Positions 20,001-27,671 of a DNA stretch of 64,000 bases are shown here, piece by piece (within the stretch, counting starts at the first letter, position 1; each line of letters opens with the position of its first letter). Where the stretch lies: NCBI RefSeq assembly GCF_017744695.1, contig NZ_JAGIAS010000001.1:897013-961012 (forward strand). Reading direction: 5' to 3'. The translations under genes and the position numbers were made by a program. The DNA is from Dyadobacter sp. (GTDB lineage: Bacteria; Bacteroidota; Bacteroidia; Cytophagales; Spirosomataceae). A model generated the notes under the pieces. That model was not told the origin of the DNA. It saw only the letters and a list, made by a program, of their open reading frames with translations, and searched no databases.

Positions 20001-21386
20001 CATTCGCTCCTGAAACAAAAGCCCAACTGGCATTGTGTGGAGGATATGGACCCCGTGATCCCGATGACCATGATTTTCGAAGTCTTCGGCGACATCGCCC
20101 GCGAGCAGGCACCCGAGCTGCGTGTGCAGAAGATCATGGCGATCAAGGTATTTCAATGGATGAATGTGGTGGAGCCGTTTCGCGAAACAGTTACCGGTGA
20201 GTGGAAAAGCCCGTCCCGCGTGTACCTTGACCTGGACAAATATGCCAACGCCGAAGTGCAGCTTTCCGAAACGAAAGGCACGCCTGAAACGAATGGCTAC
20301 GACATTGGTGAACCGCTTGGCATCACTATTACCCCCGAGCAGATTTACCGCGAGAATATGTTCCACGGACCCGCCTACCAGGGAATCCGGGAGGTGAAAA
20401 GTGTGGCTAAAAACGGGATTACCGGCCTCATTTCCGGTGATGCCGGCAAAGGTTCTTTGCTGGATAATGCAGGCCAGCTCTTTGGCCTCTGGCTGCAACT
20501 CACATTGACCAAAGACCGCATTGCATTCCCGGTGAAAATCAATGAGGTCGAATTTTACGGCGAAATGGAAGACCAGGCCGGCATTTTCGAATGCACCTGC
20601 CGCCTGACCGAACTCACAGACGAGTTCGCCACCGCCGATTTCATCCTCAAACGCGACGGGAAAGTTTGGTCGATCATCCGTGGCTGGCAGAACCGCCGCC
20701 TGGAAATCGACGACAAGCTCTGGAACGTATCGATGGCCCCGTTGCAGAACGTGCTGTCCGACGAAGTGGCACCCGGGGTATTCCTTTTCCGCAATGCCTA
20801 CCAACGCGTTGTTTCATGGGATTTCATTTTAAAAAGGTATTTCAACCAGCCGGAAAAACGGCACCAGCGGAGCCTGATGCCTAATAAAAAGAAGGAATGG
20901 ATGATCAGCCGGGTGGCTGCCAAAGATGCCGCGCGCATGCTCCTGCTGCGCGCACGCAAGGAGGCTTACTTCCCGATCGAATTTGAAATACGGTCCGACG
21001 AGGTGGGGAAACCTTTCCTCGAAGGTACGATGACCGCCGGCGTCCACATTTCACTGGCGCATAAGAACCTTGAAGCCGTAGCCATTGCCAGCGAAAAGGG
21101 TCCCGTAGGGATCGATATTGAGGAGATACAGCCCAGAAGCGCAGGTTTTACGGAAATCGTTTTCACCGCAGCCGAACTGGCTTTGCTCGAAGGGCGCGAT
21201 CAGGAAGAGTGGATGACGCGCTGCTGGGTAGCCAAGGAAGCATTCGGCAAAATGCTCGGAAAAGGGCTGATGGGTAACCCGAGAGCCTATCAAATTGAGG
21301 AGATTAAGGAGGGTGCATTGCGCATTCAGAATACATGGATCAATACTATCAAACATTTTAATTACATCATCGGATGGACCAACTGA
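17028..21386 (+). CDS. Pfa-like synthase partner: KS-AT-DH-phosphopantetheinyl transferase
   Basis: About 1452 residues from ATG 17028 (a GTG nine bases earlier is possible). KS spans about 5-430 with C218 in DAACASS, EAHGTGTPLGD and SVKSMIGH, so this KS keeps the full Cys-His-His triad. AT spans about 560-830; its first motif is FPGLDGL instead of FPGQGSQ, but S635 in GHSLGEW and GFHSPF are present. A hot-dog DH (about 970-1240) has H992 in LIDHSLL and VIPMTMIFE. The last about 200 residues are an Sfp-type 4'-phosphopantetheinyl transferase (VGIDIEE; WVAKEAFGKMLGKGL). It therefore combines PfaC, PfaB and PfaE-like functions and can activate the ACPs of its own locus. It starts 33 bp after the first synthase and overlaps the ACP gene by 13 bp. 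Confidence 0.88.
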   Translation: MKRNADIAIIGMSGIFPGAGDLNAFWENIRAGVDAIETVPESRMGSLFFEGNTQAAPAAVDRFYCRRGGFIDDYAEFDPIQFGILPLAVEGTEPEQLLTLSLAHKALVDARAFSNGCRSNGANFAKTGIIIGKGNYTGPGATRAIEIVRTGQQIVEVLQSILPDLKSEDLEKIKSEFQQKKGRFSADTAMGLIPNLTASLVANRLDLGGTAYTLDAACASSLLAIDHAVQELNSGRADMMIAGGVHACQNAPFWSIFHQLGALSRNQQIRPFDQRADGLLIGEGCGFVVLKRLSDAIANGDRIYAVVQGVGVSSDGAGASVMSPTVHGQVKAIRQAWEMAGISTDQIGYLEAHGTGTPLGDKTELETLASVFGPQNGGIKAGIGSVKSMIGHAMPAAGIAGVIKTVLALYHGELPPTLHCEEPVEALADTRFEPVKRLTDWNQSGLPRYAGVNAFGFGGINAHVVLEGWDKSPKNSAISVSGNNTNVPARDEVLLLARPTHEALIAALETGEKETGSGNYRVAVFDPTPERMAKAIKIATKNNIWRNKQDIWYTNEPLLANGGKTAFLFPGLDGLAGGEIDSVADFFNLPRFEASEASDEQTVFNTAMKLLEKSRILDSAIKKLGIIPDMNAGHSLGEWLAGRSSGLASETSVLQLLTRLNPELFEVKNTKFLAVGCGYDQLKPWLEGKRDIYLSIDNCPQQVILCGTIEAVEDFSAILRTHQIFHQQLPFQSGFHSPFVKDKLDRILDGLETMEFQPTTIPLWSATTLDIYPESFDEIRSLSVEHLVKPVRFRELIDKLYARDVRMFVQVGSGGLVGFVDDTLKGKPYSAIASNVPIRGGLQQIQRVMAALFAEGQNIDLAFMGIETQQTAPRKPMKLQLGSPFVTQLDSLKKITFTQPKKELALDDVAHPVMKALSANMDEIAQVRAELADLFRNRPAALPVTRHAAPADRTVNQSEALRQPSQSLPKQRHPFKKQLDISLQNSPWLIDHSLLKQKPNWHCVEDMDPVIPMTMIFEVFGDIAREQAPELRVQKIMAIKVFQWMNVVEPFRETVTGEWKSPSRVYLDLDKYANAEVQLSETKGTPETNGYDIGEPLGITITPEQIYRENMFHGPAYQGIREVKSVAKNGITGLISGDAGKGSLLDNAGQLFGLWLQLTLTKDRIAFPVKINEVEFYGEMEDQAGIFECTCRLTELTDEFATADFILKRDGKVWSIIRGWQNRRLEIDDKLWNVSMAPLQNVLSDEVAPGVFLFRNAYQRVVSWDFILKRYFNQPEKRHQRSLMPNKKKEWMISRVAAKDAARMLLLRARKEAYFPIEFEIRSDEVGKPFLEGTMTAGVHISLAHKNLEAVAIASEKGPVGIDIEEIQPRSAGFTEIVFTAAELALLEGRDQEEWMTRCWVAKEAFGKMLGKGLMGNPRAYQIEEIKEGALRIQNTWINTIKHFNYIIGWTN

Positions 21387-21673
21387 TACAGGAAAACAAG
21401 CTGAGCAAAGAGGAGATTTTTGAAACCCTGAACCAATTCATCACCGAGGTGATCGGCGAGGAGTTCGTGGAGGAAATGGATATTACGCCCGCCAGCTCAT
21501 TTACCAAAGACCTTGAAATGGACAGCATCGAAATCGTCGCATTCTCGGAAAAAGTCAAAAATCATTTTGGCCCGAACATCGATTTCACCGGCTGGCTGTC
21601 GAACATGGACCTGGACGAGATCATCCAGCTGAAACTCGAAAACATCATCAATTACATTCAGGAATGCCAGTAA
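21374..21673 (+). CDS. discrete acyl carrier protein
   Basis: A 99-residue acidic protein with the phosphopantetheine attachment motif LEMDSIEIVAF (Ser in DSI, about residue 47) and the helix pattern of an ACP. It overlaps the end of the synthase gene by 13 bp and the start of the hydrolase gene by 10 bp, so translation is probably coupled. It likely carries a starter, the finished chain, or an acyl group to the tailoring enzymes; which of these is unknown. Its sequence is unlike the two internal ACPs (no GIDSIKR-type helix). Confidence 0.88.
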   Translation: MDQLIQENKLSKEEIFETLNQFITEVIGEEFVEEMDITPASSFTKDLEMDSIEIVAFSEKVKNHFGPNIDFTGWLSNMDLDEIIQLKLENIINYIQECQ

Positions 21674-22443
21674 TCAACCTGCCCAATGTCCGCATGCACG
21701 TGCAGGAACTGAACCCGGAAGGCCAGGAAACGATCATCATGGTCCACGGGATGTTCAGTAACCTCGCCGTGTATTATTTCAATATCGCGCCCATGCTCGC
21801 AAAGCATTTCCGCGTGGTGCTGTTCGATATGAAGGGCCATGGCATGAGCGAAAAAGTGCAAACCGGCTACGACCTTACCTCGATGACCAACGACCTCCGC
21901 GACCTGATGGACACGCTCGGCATCGACAAGGCACATCTGGCGGGTTACAGCTACGGCGGACTGGTGGCATTGAAAATGGCGACCCGTTTCCCGGAGCGCG
22001 TCGGCAAGCTGGCAATTATCGAGGGGCCGGACCCCAGCGAACAGGAGGTCCTTGCGATCATCGACACGTACAGCAAGGAATTCCTGATCCACTACATCGA
22101 AAATTTCGCCGATACCACTCGCTTGCTGGCTGGCAAAAGGCAGTTGGAAAAGAACCACCGGATGTATGAGTTTCTGTTCAATGAAACTTCCATCCGGTCG
22201 GATATGGAGGGGGAAAAGAACTTTTTCAATGATCCTTCGGTAGCGACAATCCAGCACGAGACGCTATTGATTTATGGGGAAGAATCCAATTGCGTACCTT
22301 CCGGCCGCACGCTGGCTTCGAGAATCCCGAACGCCACGCTCGTGCTTGCTCCGGGCGATCACAACGTGCCCGTCCAGCAACCGGAGGTAGTAGGAAAGGA
22401 ACTGGAAAAATTTCTCGAACCGGCTTCTTTACCCGTTGGCTGA
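21664..22443 (+). CDS. alpha/beta-fold hydrolase (possible thioesterase of the lipid synthase)
   Basis: A 259-residue alpha/beta hydrolase. The oxyanion region MVHGMFSN, the nucleophile elbow GYSYGG (Ser about 101) and the C-terminal GDHNVPV (His) are visible. It overlaps the ACP gene by 10 bp. In Pfa-like and polyketide loci such enzymes often release the chain from the ACP by hydrolysis or transfer it; that role is inferred from position. A hairpin spans its stop codon. Confidence 0.85.
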   Translation: MPVINLPNVRMHVQELNPEGQETIIMVHGMFSNLAVYYFNIAPMLAKHFRVVLFDMKGHGMSEKVQTGYDLTSMTNDLRDLMDTLGIDKAHLAGYSYGGLVALKMATRFPERVGKLAIIEGPDPSEQEVLAIIDTYSKEFLIHYIENFADTTRLLAGKRQLEKNHRMYEFLFNETSIRSDMEGEKNFFNDPSVATIQHETLLIYGEESNCVPSGRTLASRIPNATLVLAPGDHNVPVQQPEVVGKELEKFLEPASLPVG

Positions 22444-22452
22444 AGCCAACGG
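22433..22452 (+). terminator. stem-loop spanning the hydrolase stop codon
   Basis: CCGTTGGC (22433-22440), loop TGAA, GCCAACGG (22445-22452): a perfect 8-bp stem whose loop contains the stop codon TGA. No U-tract follows, so it may be a processing or attenuation structure rather than a full terminator. Confidence 0.5.
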
Positions 22453-22493
22453 TAATAGGTACGATAATGAACAAAAGAGGGCGTAATCCATGA

Positions 22494-22513
22494 CCCCGGA
22501 CTTTAGTCCGGGG
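22494..22513 (+). terminator. GC-rich stem-loop in the intra-cluster gap
   Basis: CCCCGGACT (22494-22502) and AGTCCGGGG (22505-22513) form a perfect 9-bp stem with a two-base loop. There is no T-run after it. Together with the hairpin at 22433 it may reduce read-through from the synthase genes into the glycosyltransferase genes. Confidence 0.45.
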
Positions 22514-22529
22514 ACGGTGCTAAAAAGCA

Positions 22530-22675
22530 ATAACGCTCCGGCGCTAACCCGGATAAATGCTCCGGTACAAATCCAGTAAAATGCCCGGCACTAAATCAGG
22601 AAGATGTCCCGGCACCAAACAGTAAAATGCCCGGCACAACACCAGTAAAATGCCCACGGCGCTGAACCACCCAAA
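22530..22675. repeat. degenerate 23-24 bp tandem repeat array
   Basis: Six units of the form aaATGCCCGGCACaaa-ccagtaa can be aligned, with the ATG-like position at 22533 (ACG), 22557, 22581, 22604, 22627 and 22650. The true start codon of the glycosyltransferase (22698, context AAAATGCC) lies two further periods downstream. The array occupies most of the gap between the synthase and tailoring halves of the locus. Confidence 0.8.
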
Positions 22676-22697
22676 CGACCGATACTAAAACCGCAAA

Positions 22698-23894
22698 ATG
22701 CCAAAATACGCCTTTATCGTCCCGCCGCTGACCGGCCACATCAACCCGACCCTCTCAGTAGGCGCGGAACTCCTGGCGCTAGGTCATGAGGTAGCCTGGA
22801 TCAGTCTGGACGAGCAATTGCAGGCAAAACTGCCTGTTGGCGGCCAGTTGCTTACCATTCGCTACAATCAGGACGATTCCGAAAAGCAGGCTAACGCCGA
22901 ATACCTCGATATTATCACCAAAAAGAACGTGTACGGCATCGAGAGCATCAAATTCCTGTACGAAGAAGTGCTCGTACCGCTCAACCGCTACATGTTCGAC
23001 GGCATCATGCAGCTCCTGCAAAGCTGGCAACCCGACGTCGTGATCAACGACCACCAGGTATTTGCCGGCGGAATGGCGGCGCATTTGCTCGATATTCCCT
23101 ACGCCACGTCAGTAACAGCTCCGGCAGCTGTGAAAATGATGGAAGATTTGCCCAAAATCCACGAATGGGAGGTCAAACAGATCCTGGGGCTGCAACAGGA
23201 ACTCGGCATCGAAGGCGACAAATCGCTGGCGACCTCGGAGCTACTGACGCTCGTTTTCACTTCAAGGGAATTTTTCGGAGAGATGGAGCTGCCGGATTAC
23301 TACCGCTTTCCCGGCCCCGTAATCAGCAACCGCATTGCCGGGATTGATTTCGACTGGGAGAAATTGAAGGCGCAAACCGCTCCTAAAATCCTGATTTCCA
23401 TCGGTACCACATTCGATCACCAGTTCAAAAAGGACTTTTTTGCCAAAGTGATCGAAGCGTTTGGCGGCGAAGAAATATTTGTCGTAGTGGTGTCGGATGA
23501 AACGCTGTTCGAGTCGTGGCCCTCCAATTTTTTGGTACAACAACGCATACCGCAGCTTGAACTGCTGCCGCATCTCGACGGCGTGGTATGTCATGCGGGC
23601 CATAATACCGTTTCGGAGGCATTATCCAACGGGTTACCGCTGGTGGTGATCCCCATCGCGTACGACCAGTCGCACGTAGCCGGGCGCGTGGTAGCGAACG
23701 GATGCGGGGTAAGGCTCAATTTCAACCGCTTTAAAGCGCCGCACCTCAAAAATGCGGTCAACGATATATTAAACGAACCGGGTTACCGGCTCGCGGCTCA
23801 ACGTATCCAGGGCTCCTTCGAGCAGGCTGGCGGCACCCGAACCGCAGCACAGTGGCTTGATCAGATACCCCTTAAAGTCTTGCATAATGGCTAG
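22698..23894 (+). CDS. MGT/UGT-type glycosyltransferase 1
   Basis: A 398-residue GT1-family enzyme. The N-terminal half starts FIVPPLTGHINPTLSVG with the presumed catalytic His14; the C-terminal nucleotide-sugar domain holds VCHAGHNTVSEALSNGLPLV and PIAYDQSHVAGR (Asp323-Gln324, sugar-contacting pair). Such enzymes attach a sugar from a nucleotide donor to lipophilic acceptors such as carotenoids, sterols and macrolides. It opens the tailoring half of the cluster and overlaps the second glycosyltransferase by 8 bp. The acceptor is inferred to be the synthase product. Confidence 0.9.
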   Translation: MPKYAFIVPPLTGHINPTLSVGAELLALGHEVAWISLDEQLQAKLPVGGQLLTIRYNQDDSEKQANAEYLDIITKKNVYGIESIKFLYEEVLVPLNRYMFDGIMQLLQSWQPDVVINDHQVFAGGMAAHLLDIPYATSVTAPAAVKMMEDLPKIHEWEVKQILGLQQELGIEGDKSLATSELLTLVFTSREFFGEMELPDYYRFPGPVISNRIAGIDFDWEKLKAQTAPKILISIGTTFDHQFKKDFFAKVIEAFGGEEIFVVVVSDETLFESWPSNFLVQQRIPQLELLPHLDGVVCHAGHNTVSEALSNGLPLVVIPIAYDQSHVAGRVVANGCGVRLNFNRFKAPHLKNAVNDILNEPGYRLAAQRIQGSFEQAGGTRTAAQWLDQIPLKVLHNG

Positions 23895-25089
23895 ATTCCT
23901 CTTTGTAGTACCCCCTTTTTTCGGACATATCAGTCCCACACTCAGCGTAGGCGCAAGCCTCATCGCCAACGGACATGACGTAGCATGGACGGGCCTGATC
24001 CCCCTTGCCGACAAGCACATTCCCGAAGGCGGACAGTACATTCTTCCCGAAGCGCAACTTGCGCCTTACCAGGACGAGATCGTGCGCATCCTGAAACGTC
24101 AGGACGACGGTCCTTCCCTGTCCGGCCCCGAAGTGATGAAACTCGCTTTGGAAGAAACTTATATTCCGTTCGCGCGGATCATGGTCCCGGGCGTATCGCG
24201 CGTGGCCGACGACTTCCAGCCCGACGTGATCGTGAACGACTGCATTACCTTCGCCGGGGCATTGGTAGCACATCTCAAGGGCATCCCCTGCGTGACGACC
24301 ACCCCCGTGCCACCGGATGTCATGGGCGACACCGCCAACTCCGCTCCCAAGATTTTCGAATGGCAGCAGAACCTGATCAAAGGCTTGCAACGCGAGCTCG
24401 GCATTTATACCGACGAGTTTGTGATCCATTCGCACGAAATGAATATTGTGTTCACCTCCAAAGAATTCGCGGGATTTCCGGAGCCGGATCCGCACATGAA
24501 ATTTGTAGGTCCGGTGAAAGGACGGCCCAACGACACCCCGTTCGACTGGGAGCGGCTCGAAAAAGCTGTTACACCCAAGGTATTCGTATCCCTGGGCACT
24601 TTACTGGTCGATATCCGCAAGGAGTTTTTTCTGAAACTGATCGAGGCTTTCGGTAACGAGCCCATTACGATCGTGGCGGCTACCGACCCCTCGGTTATCG
24701 ACGAATGGCCGGAGAACTTTATTGTGCAGGGTTTTGTGCCTCAGGCCGATATCATCCCCAAAATGGACGCGGTGATCTGTCATGGTGGGTTCAATACCGT
24801 GAACGACACGTTCATGAGCGGCCTGCCGATGCTCATTACCCCCATTGCTTACGACCATTTCCACACCGCCGCATTGATCGAAAATGCGGGCTGCGGAATT
24901 AAAGTCAGATATAAGAGGTTGCGTGTGGCCGATGTAAAAAACGCGATGCGGGAACTGCTCGAAAATCCGCAATACCGCACCGCGGCGCAACATATCCGTG
25001 ATACGTTCAATGCTGCGGGCGGTAATGCCAAGGCTGTTTCACTGCTCGAAGATTTTGCGATCGCCAACCGTGTTACCGAAAACGCCTGA
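23887..25089 (+). CDS. MGT/UGT-type glycosyltransferase 2
   Basis: About 400 residues from ATG 23887 (MARFLFVVPPFFGHISPTLS), the start that aligns with its paralogue; a frame from 23857 would add ten residues inside the previous gene. It is clearly a duplicate of the first enzyme (same GH14, same ICHGGFNTVNDTFMSGLPML signature), but the donor-binding pair is Asp323-His324 (PIAYDHFHTA) instead of Asp-Gln. In plant UGTs a Gln-to-His change at this point goes with galactose instead of glucose donors, so a different sugar is possible (inference). The acyltransferase gene starts three bases after its stop. Confidence 0.9.
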   Translation: MARFLFVVPPFFGHISPTLSVGASLIANGHDVAWTGLIPLADKHIPEGGQYILPEAQLAPYQDEIVRILKRQDDGPSLSGPEVMKLALEETYIPFARIMVPGVSRVADDFQPDVIVNDCITFAGALVAHLKGIPCVTTTPVPPDVMGDTANSAPKIFEWQQNLIKGLQRELGIYTDEFVIHSHEMNIVFTSKEFAGFPEPDPHMKFVGPVKGRPNDTPFDWERLEKAVTPKVFVSLGTLLVDIRKEFFLKLIEAFGNEPITIVAATDPSVIDEWPENFIVQGFVPQADIIPKMDAVICHGGFNTVNDTFMSGLPMLITPIAYDHFHTAALIENAGCGIKVRYKRLRVADVKNAMRELLENPQYRTAAQHIRDTFNAAGGNAKAVSLLEDFAIANRVTENA

Positions 25090-25092
25090 CCA

Positions 25093-26388
25093 ATGAAACG
25101 AAACCTGCTTTTCCTTGAACGGGTGCTTTTGGGTGACGGTACCGAGCCATTCCACGGGGTATATGCGCTTAAAATCGACGGCGCGATCGATCAACGGCAG
25201 CTCACCGGCGCGCTCGCCCGCTTGCAGGAAAAGTACGCCATGTTACGAACCGCCATCGGCACCGACGCCCTTGGACGACCGTATTTTCACACACCACCCG
25301 CTCCCTCGCCTATCCTCCTCAGAATCGTGGAACGAATTGGCGACGAGGATTGGAACCGCGAGACCGTATACGAACTCGGAACCTCGTTTGACATAGCCCA
25401 TGGCCCATTGCTCCGCATCACCTGGATACGCTCGGCCGGCGTCTCGGACCTCATCATGGCATTTCACCATTGCATGTGCGATGGCGGCTCGGGCGTGGCG
25501 CTGCTCTCCGACCTGTTGGTGCTGCTGGATGACCCACGGGCCGAAATCGGGAAGGCTCCCGCCTTTCAAAGCATTCGCGAGCTGGTCCCCGCCGAAATAC
25601 TGAACAATGGCCGGAACCGCTTCAAGGCGAAGCTTTCGGCTGCGTTGGTTAGTGTCGGGTTGTCTTTGGGTTCATGGTTTATTTCCAAAAAAAAGAAACC
25701 TGCCCCGCGTTCGAGCGACTATCTGATCAACTGGAAGCTGGGTGTCGAACAGTCGAAAGCGCTATTTGCCCATTGCAAAAAAGAAGGGGTGACAGTCAAT
25801 ACCGCCATCGGACTCGCACTGATGGAAGCTTTTAAAGCCGTAAATGGCACCGGAGCACATGGTAAGGCTACCTGCCCGGTGGATATCCGCCGCTACATGC
25901 CCGAGGTGAAGCGCGACATGCTTTTTTCCTACGGATTAGCTTTGAATATCAGCCTTCAGCAATCCATTGGAGCAAGTTTCTGGGAAAAAGCCAAAGCCCT
26001 TCAAACCCATGTTTCCAAACAGATGGCGAAGCTGAACCCTTATGAATTTACGATGATCATGGAAGCGTCGCACGGCTCGGTTCACAAGCTGCGCCGGTTT
26101 CTGACTTATGCCAAAGTGGGCAACGACTTTATGTTTTCCAACATGGGTAAGCTCGATATTCCCACGCAATACCGGAATTTCACAGTCGAAACCATTTACA
26201 GCCCGACGGTAATCGGTCCGTTTGCGAACCCCAATACCATCATAACGACCACATTTAATGGCCGGATGGATTTCTCGTTTGTTTCAAACCAGGAATTTAT
26301 GCCCAGGGCTATTGCCTTGCAAATCAGAGAAAAAGCCATGGAAATCCTTTTTGAAACCGTAGCCATGCCAGATTCTGTGCGCTTATGA
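25093..26388 (+). CDS. PapA/condensation-like acyltransferase 1
   Basis: A 431-residue protein of the CoA-dependent acyltransferase/condensation superfamily. The active motif FHHCMCDGGSG gives H125-H126-x3-D130-G131 (HHxxxDG). Later shared motifs are FSNMGKLDIP and TFNGRMDFSF. No adenylation or carrier domain is attached, so this is a free-standing esterifying enzyme like mycobacterial PapA5 or alcohol acyltransferases, not an NRPS. It is the first of three tandem paralogues; its end overlaps the next gene by ATGA. It probably acylates hydroxyls of the glycoside or aglycone. Confidence 0.85.
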   Translation: MKRNLLFLERVLLGDGTEPFHGVYALKIDGAIDQRQLTGALARLQEKYAMLRTAIGTDALGRPYFHTPPAPSPILLRIVERIGDEDWNRETVYELGTSFDIAHGPLLRITWIRSAGVSDLIMAFHHCMCDGGSGVALLSDLLVLLDDPRAEIGKAPAFQSIRELVPAEILNNGRNRFKAKLSAALVSVGLSLGSWFISKKKKPAPRSSDYLINWKLGVEQSKALFAHCKKEGVTVNTAIGLALMEAFKAVNGTGAHGKATCPVDIRRYMPEVKRDMLFSYGLALNISLQQSIGASFWEKAKALQTHVSKQMAKLNPYEFTMIMEASHGSVHKLRRFLTYAKVGNDFMFSNMGKLDIPTQYRNFTVETIYSPTVIGPFANPNTIITTTFNGRMDFSFVSNQEFMPRAIALQIREKAMEILFETVAMPDSVRL

Positions 26389-27671
26389 AAAGAAGGTTGG
26401 GTTTTCTGGAAGCTTCCATGTATGCAGGCGCAGACACGCCTGTGAATGTGGTATTTCCGGTAAAATTAGCGGGGGAGATCGAGGAAGCTGAGTTGCTCGG
26501 CGCATTGCGGAAAATCCAGCAAAAACATCCTTTCCTGAACGTTACTATGGAAACCGATGCCAAAGGTATTCCATGGTATGTGACGTCCGGCTCTATATTA
26601 CCCATTCCGCTGCGGATTGTCGACAGGCTTTCCGAAGAAACCTGGGTCGACGAAGCAGAGGCGGAATGGGACACACCATTTAACCAAACCGATCTCCCGC
26701 TGGCGCGGGTTGCCTGGGTACGTTCCGAACAGGTTTCGGAGCTGCTGGTAGTCTGCCACCATTGCATAGGCGACGCTACCTCAGCCATGACCATCATGCG
26801 CGAACTGCTTGAATGCCTCAGCGACCCGGCAACCGAGCTGCGCCCCTACCCGGCGTTTTCACCCGAAACTTTGGTACCGGCGGCCGTCAGGCAGAATCTC
26901 TTCAACAGGCTTGCGGGCAGGACTATCGCCGGCATTACGCGGATCTTCCTTCTGGCCGTATCAGGCATGAAAGAAGTGGTAAAAGACCGTTTTTACACTA
27001 TCCGCTGGAAGCTCAGCAGTGAAGAGACGGCCACTTTGCTTTCGGTTTGCAAAGAAAAAGGCATTCACCTCAATACCGCACTGATCCTCGTGTTTATGCG
27101 TGCATTCGAGCAGGCCGGCAATGTGCGTACAAGCGGCAGAATGTTCGCATCCGTCGATATGCGCCGGTTTTTACCTGAAATTGAAAAAGATCACCTGTTC
27201 CCGTTCCCGTCGATGGTAGGCCTCGAAACGCCTAAGAACAAAAGCGGATTCCGCGAACAGGCCAACGCGTTGAAAGCGCGCCTGCATAAACAACTCGAGA
27301 AGACCGACGCGGCCCGGCTACTGCTTTTCAGCGAATACCTTGTACCGCTTTATCCGCGTAGCATTAAATATGCCAAAGCCGGAAAAGGCGGCCACGATTT
27401 CGCATTCGCCAACATCGGCCGCATTCCGCTGAATGAAACTTACGGGGCACTCAGTGTCGCCGAAGTGCACTGCCCGCTTTCGAGGTTCCCGATGGGCAAC
27501 CCCTCGAAAGTATCGGTATCGACATTCCGCGGACGCATGGATTTCGCATTTCACTCCGAAGAAAAATACATTGCCCGCCAGGACGCCGAATTCATCATCG
27601 GTACGGCGATGAAACTGCTTAGAAAGCACCTATTAGAACCTAAACCCCTTAATATCCCGGATTTGAAATGA
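26385..27671 (+). CDS. PapA/condensation-like acyltransferase 2 (HHxxxDA variant)
   Basis: A 428-residue paralogue of the preceding protein. The active motif is CHHCIGDATSA: H125-H126-x3-D130-A131, so the two His and Asp are kept but the usual Gly is Ala. Other family motifs are FANIGRIPL and TFRGRMDFAF. ATGA overlaps couple it to both neighbours. The catalytic second His is present, so activity is likely, perhaps with another acceptor or acyl donor. Confidence 0.85.
   Translation: MKRRLGFLEASMYAGADTPVNVVFPVKLAGEIEEAELLGALRKIQQKHPFLNVTMETDAKGIPWYVTSGSILPIPLRIVDRLSEETWVDEAEAEWDTPFNQTDLPLARVAWVRSEQVSELLVVCHHCIGDATSAMTIMRELLECLSDPATELRPYPAFSPETLVPAAVRQNLFNRLAGRTIAGITRIFLLAVSGMKEVVKDRFYTIRWKLSSEETATLLSVCKEKGIHLNTALILVFMRAFEQAGNVRTSGRMFASVDMRRFLPEIEKDHLFPFPSMVGLETPKNKSGFREQANALKARLHKQLEKTDAARLLLFSEYLVPLYPRSIKYAKAGKGGHDFAFANIGRIPLNETYGALSVAEVHCPLSRFPMGNPSKVSVSTFRGRMDFAFHSEEKYIARQDAEFIIGTAMKLLRKHLLEPKPLNIPDLK

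Noticed and set aside
19920..20804. Reverse 294-residue frame within the second synthase gene
   Set aside because: Shadow of the DH-coding segment; the forward domains are intact.
9921..21386. Flexirubin/aryl-polyene or ordinary modular polyketide cluster
   Set aside because: No dialkylresorcinol, FabH-like or aromatic ammonia-lyase genes; ACP motifs and domain order are Pfa-like instead.
22530..22675. CRISPR-like array
   Set aside because: Units are 23-24 bp, degenerate and contiguous with no unique spacers, and no cas genes are near.
22698..25089. Carotenoid glycosylation (CrtX-like) as the role of the two glycosyltransferases
   Set aside because: The fold fits, but no carotenoid gene is in the window and both genes sit in a synthase cluster.
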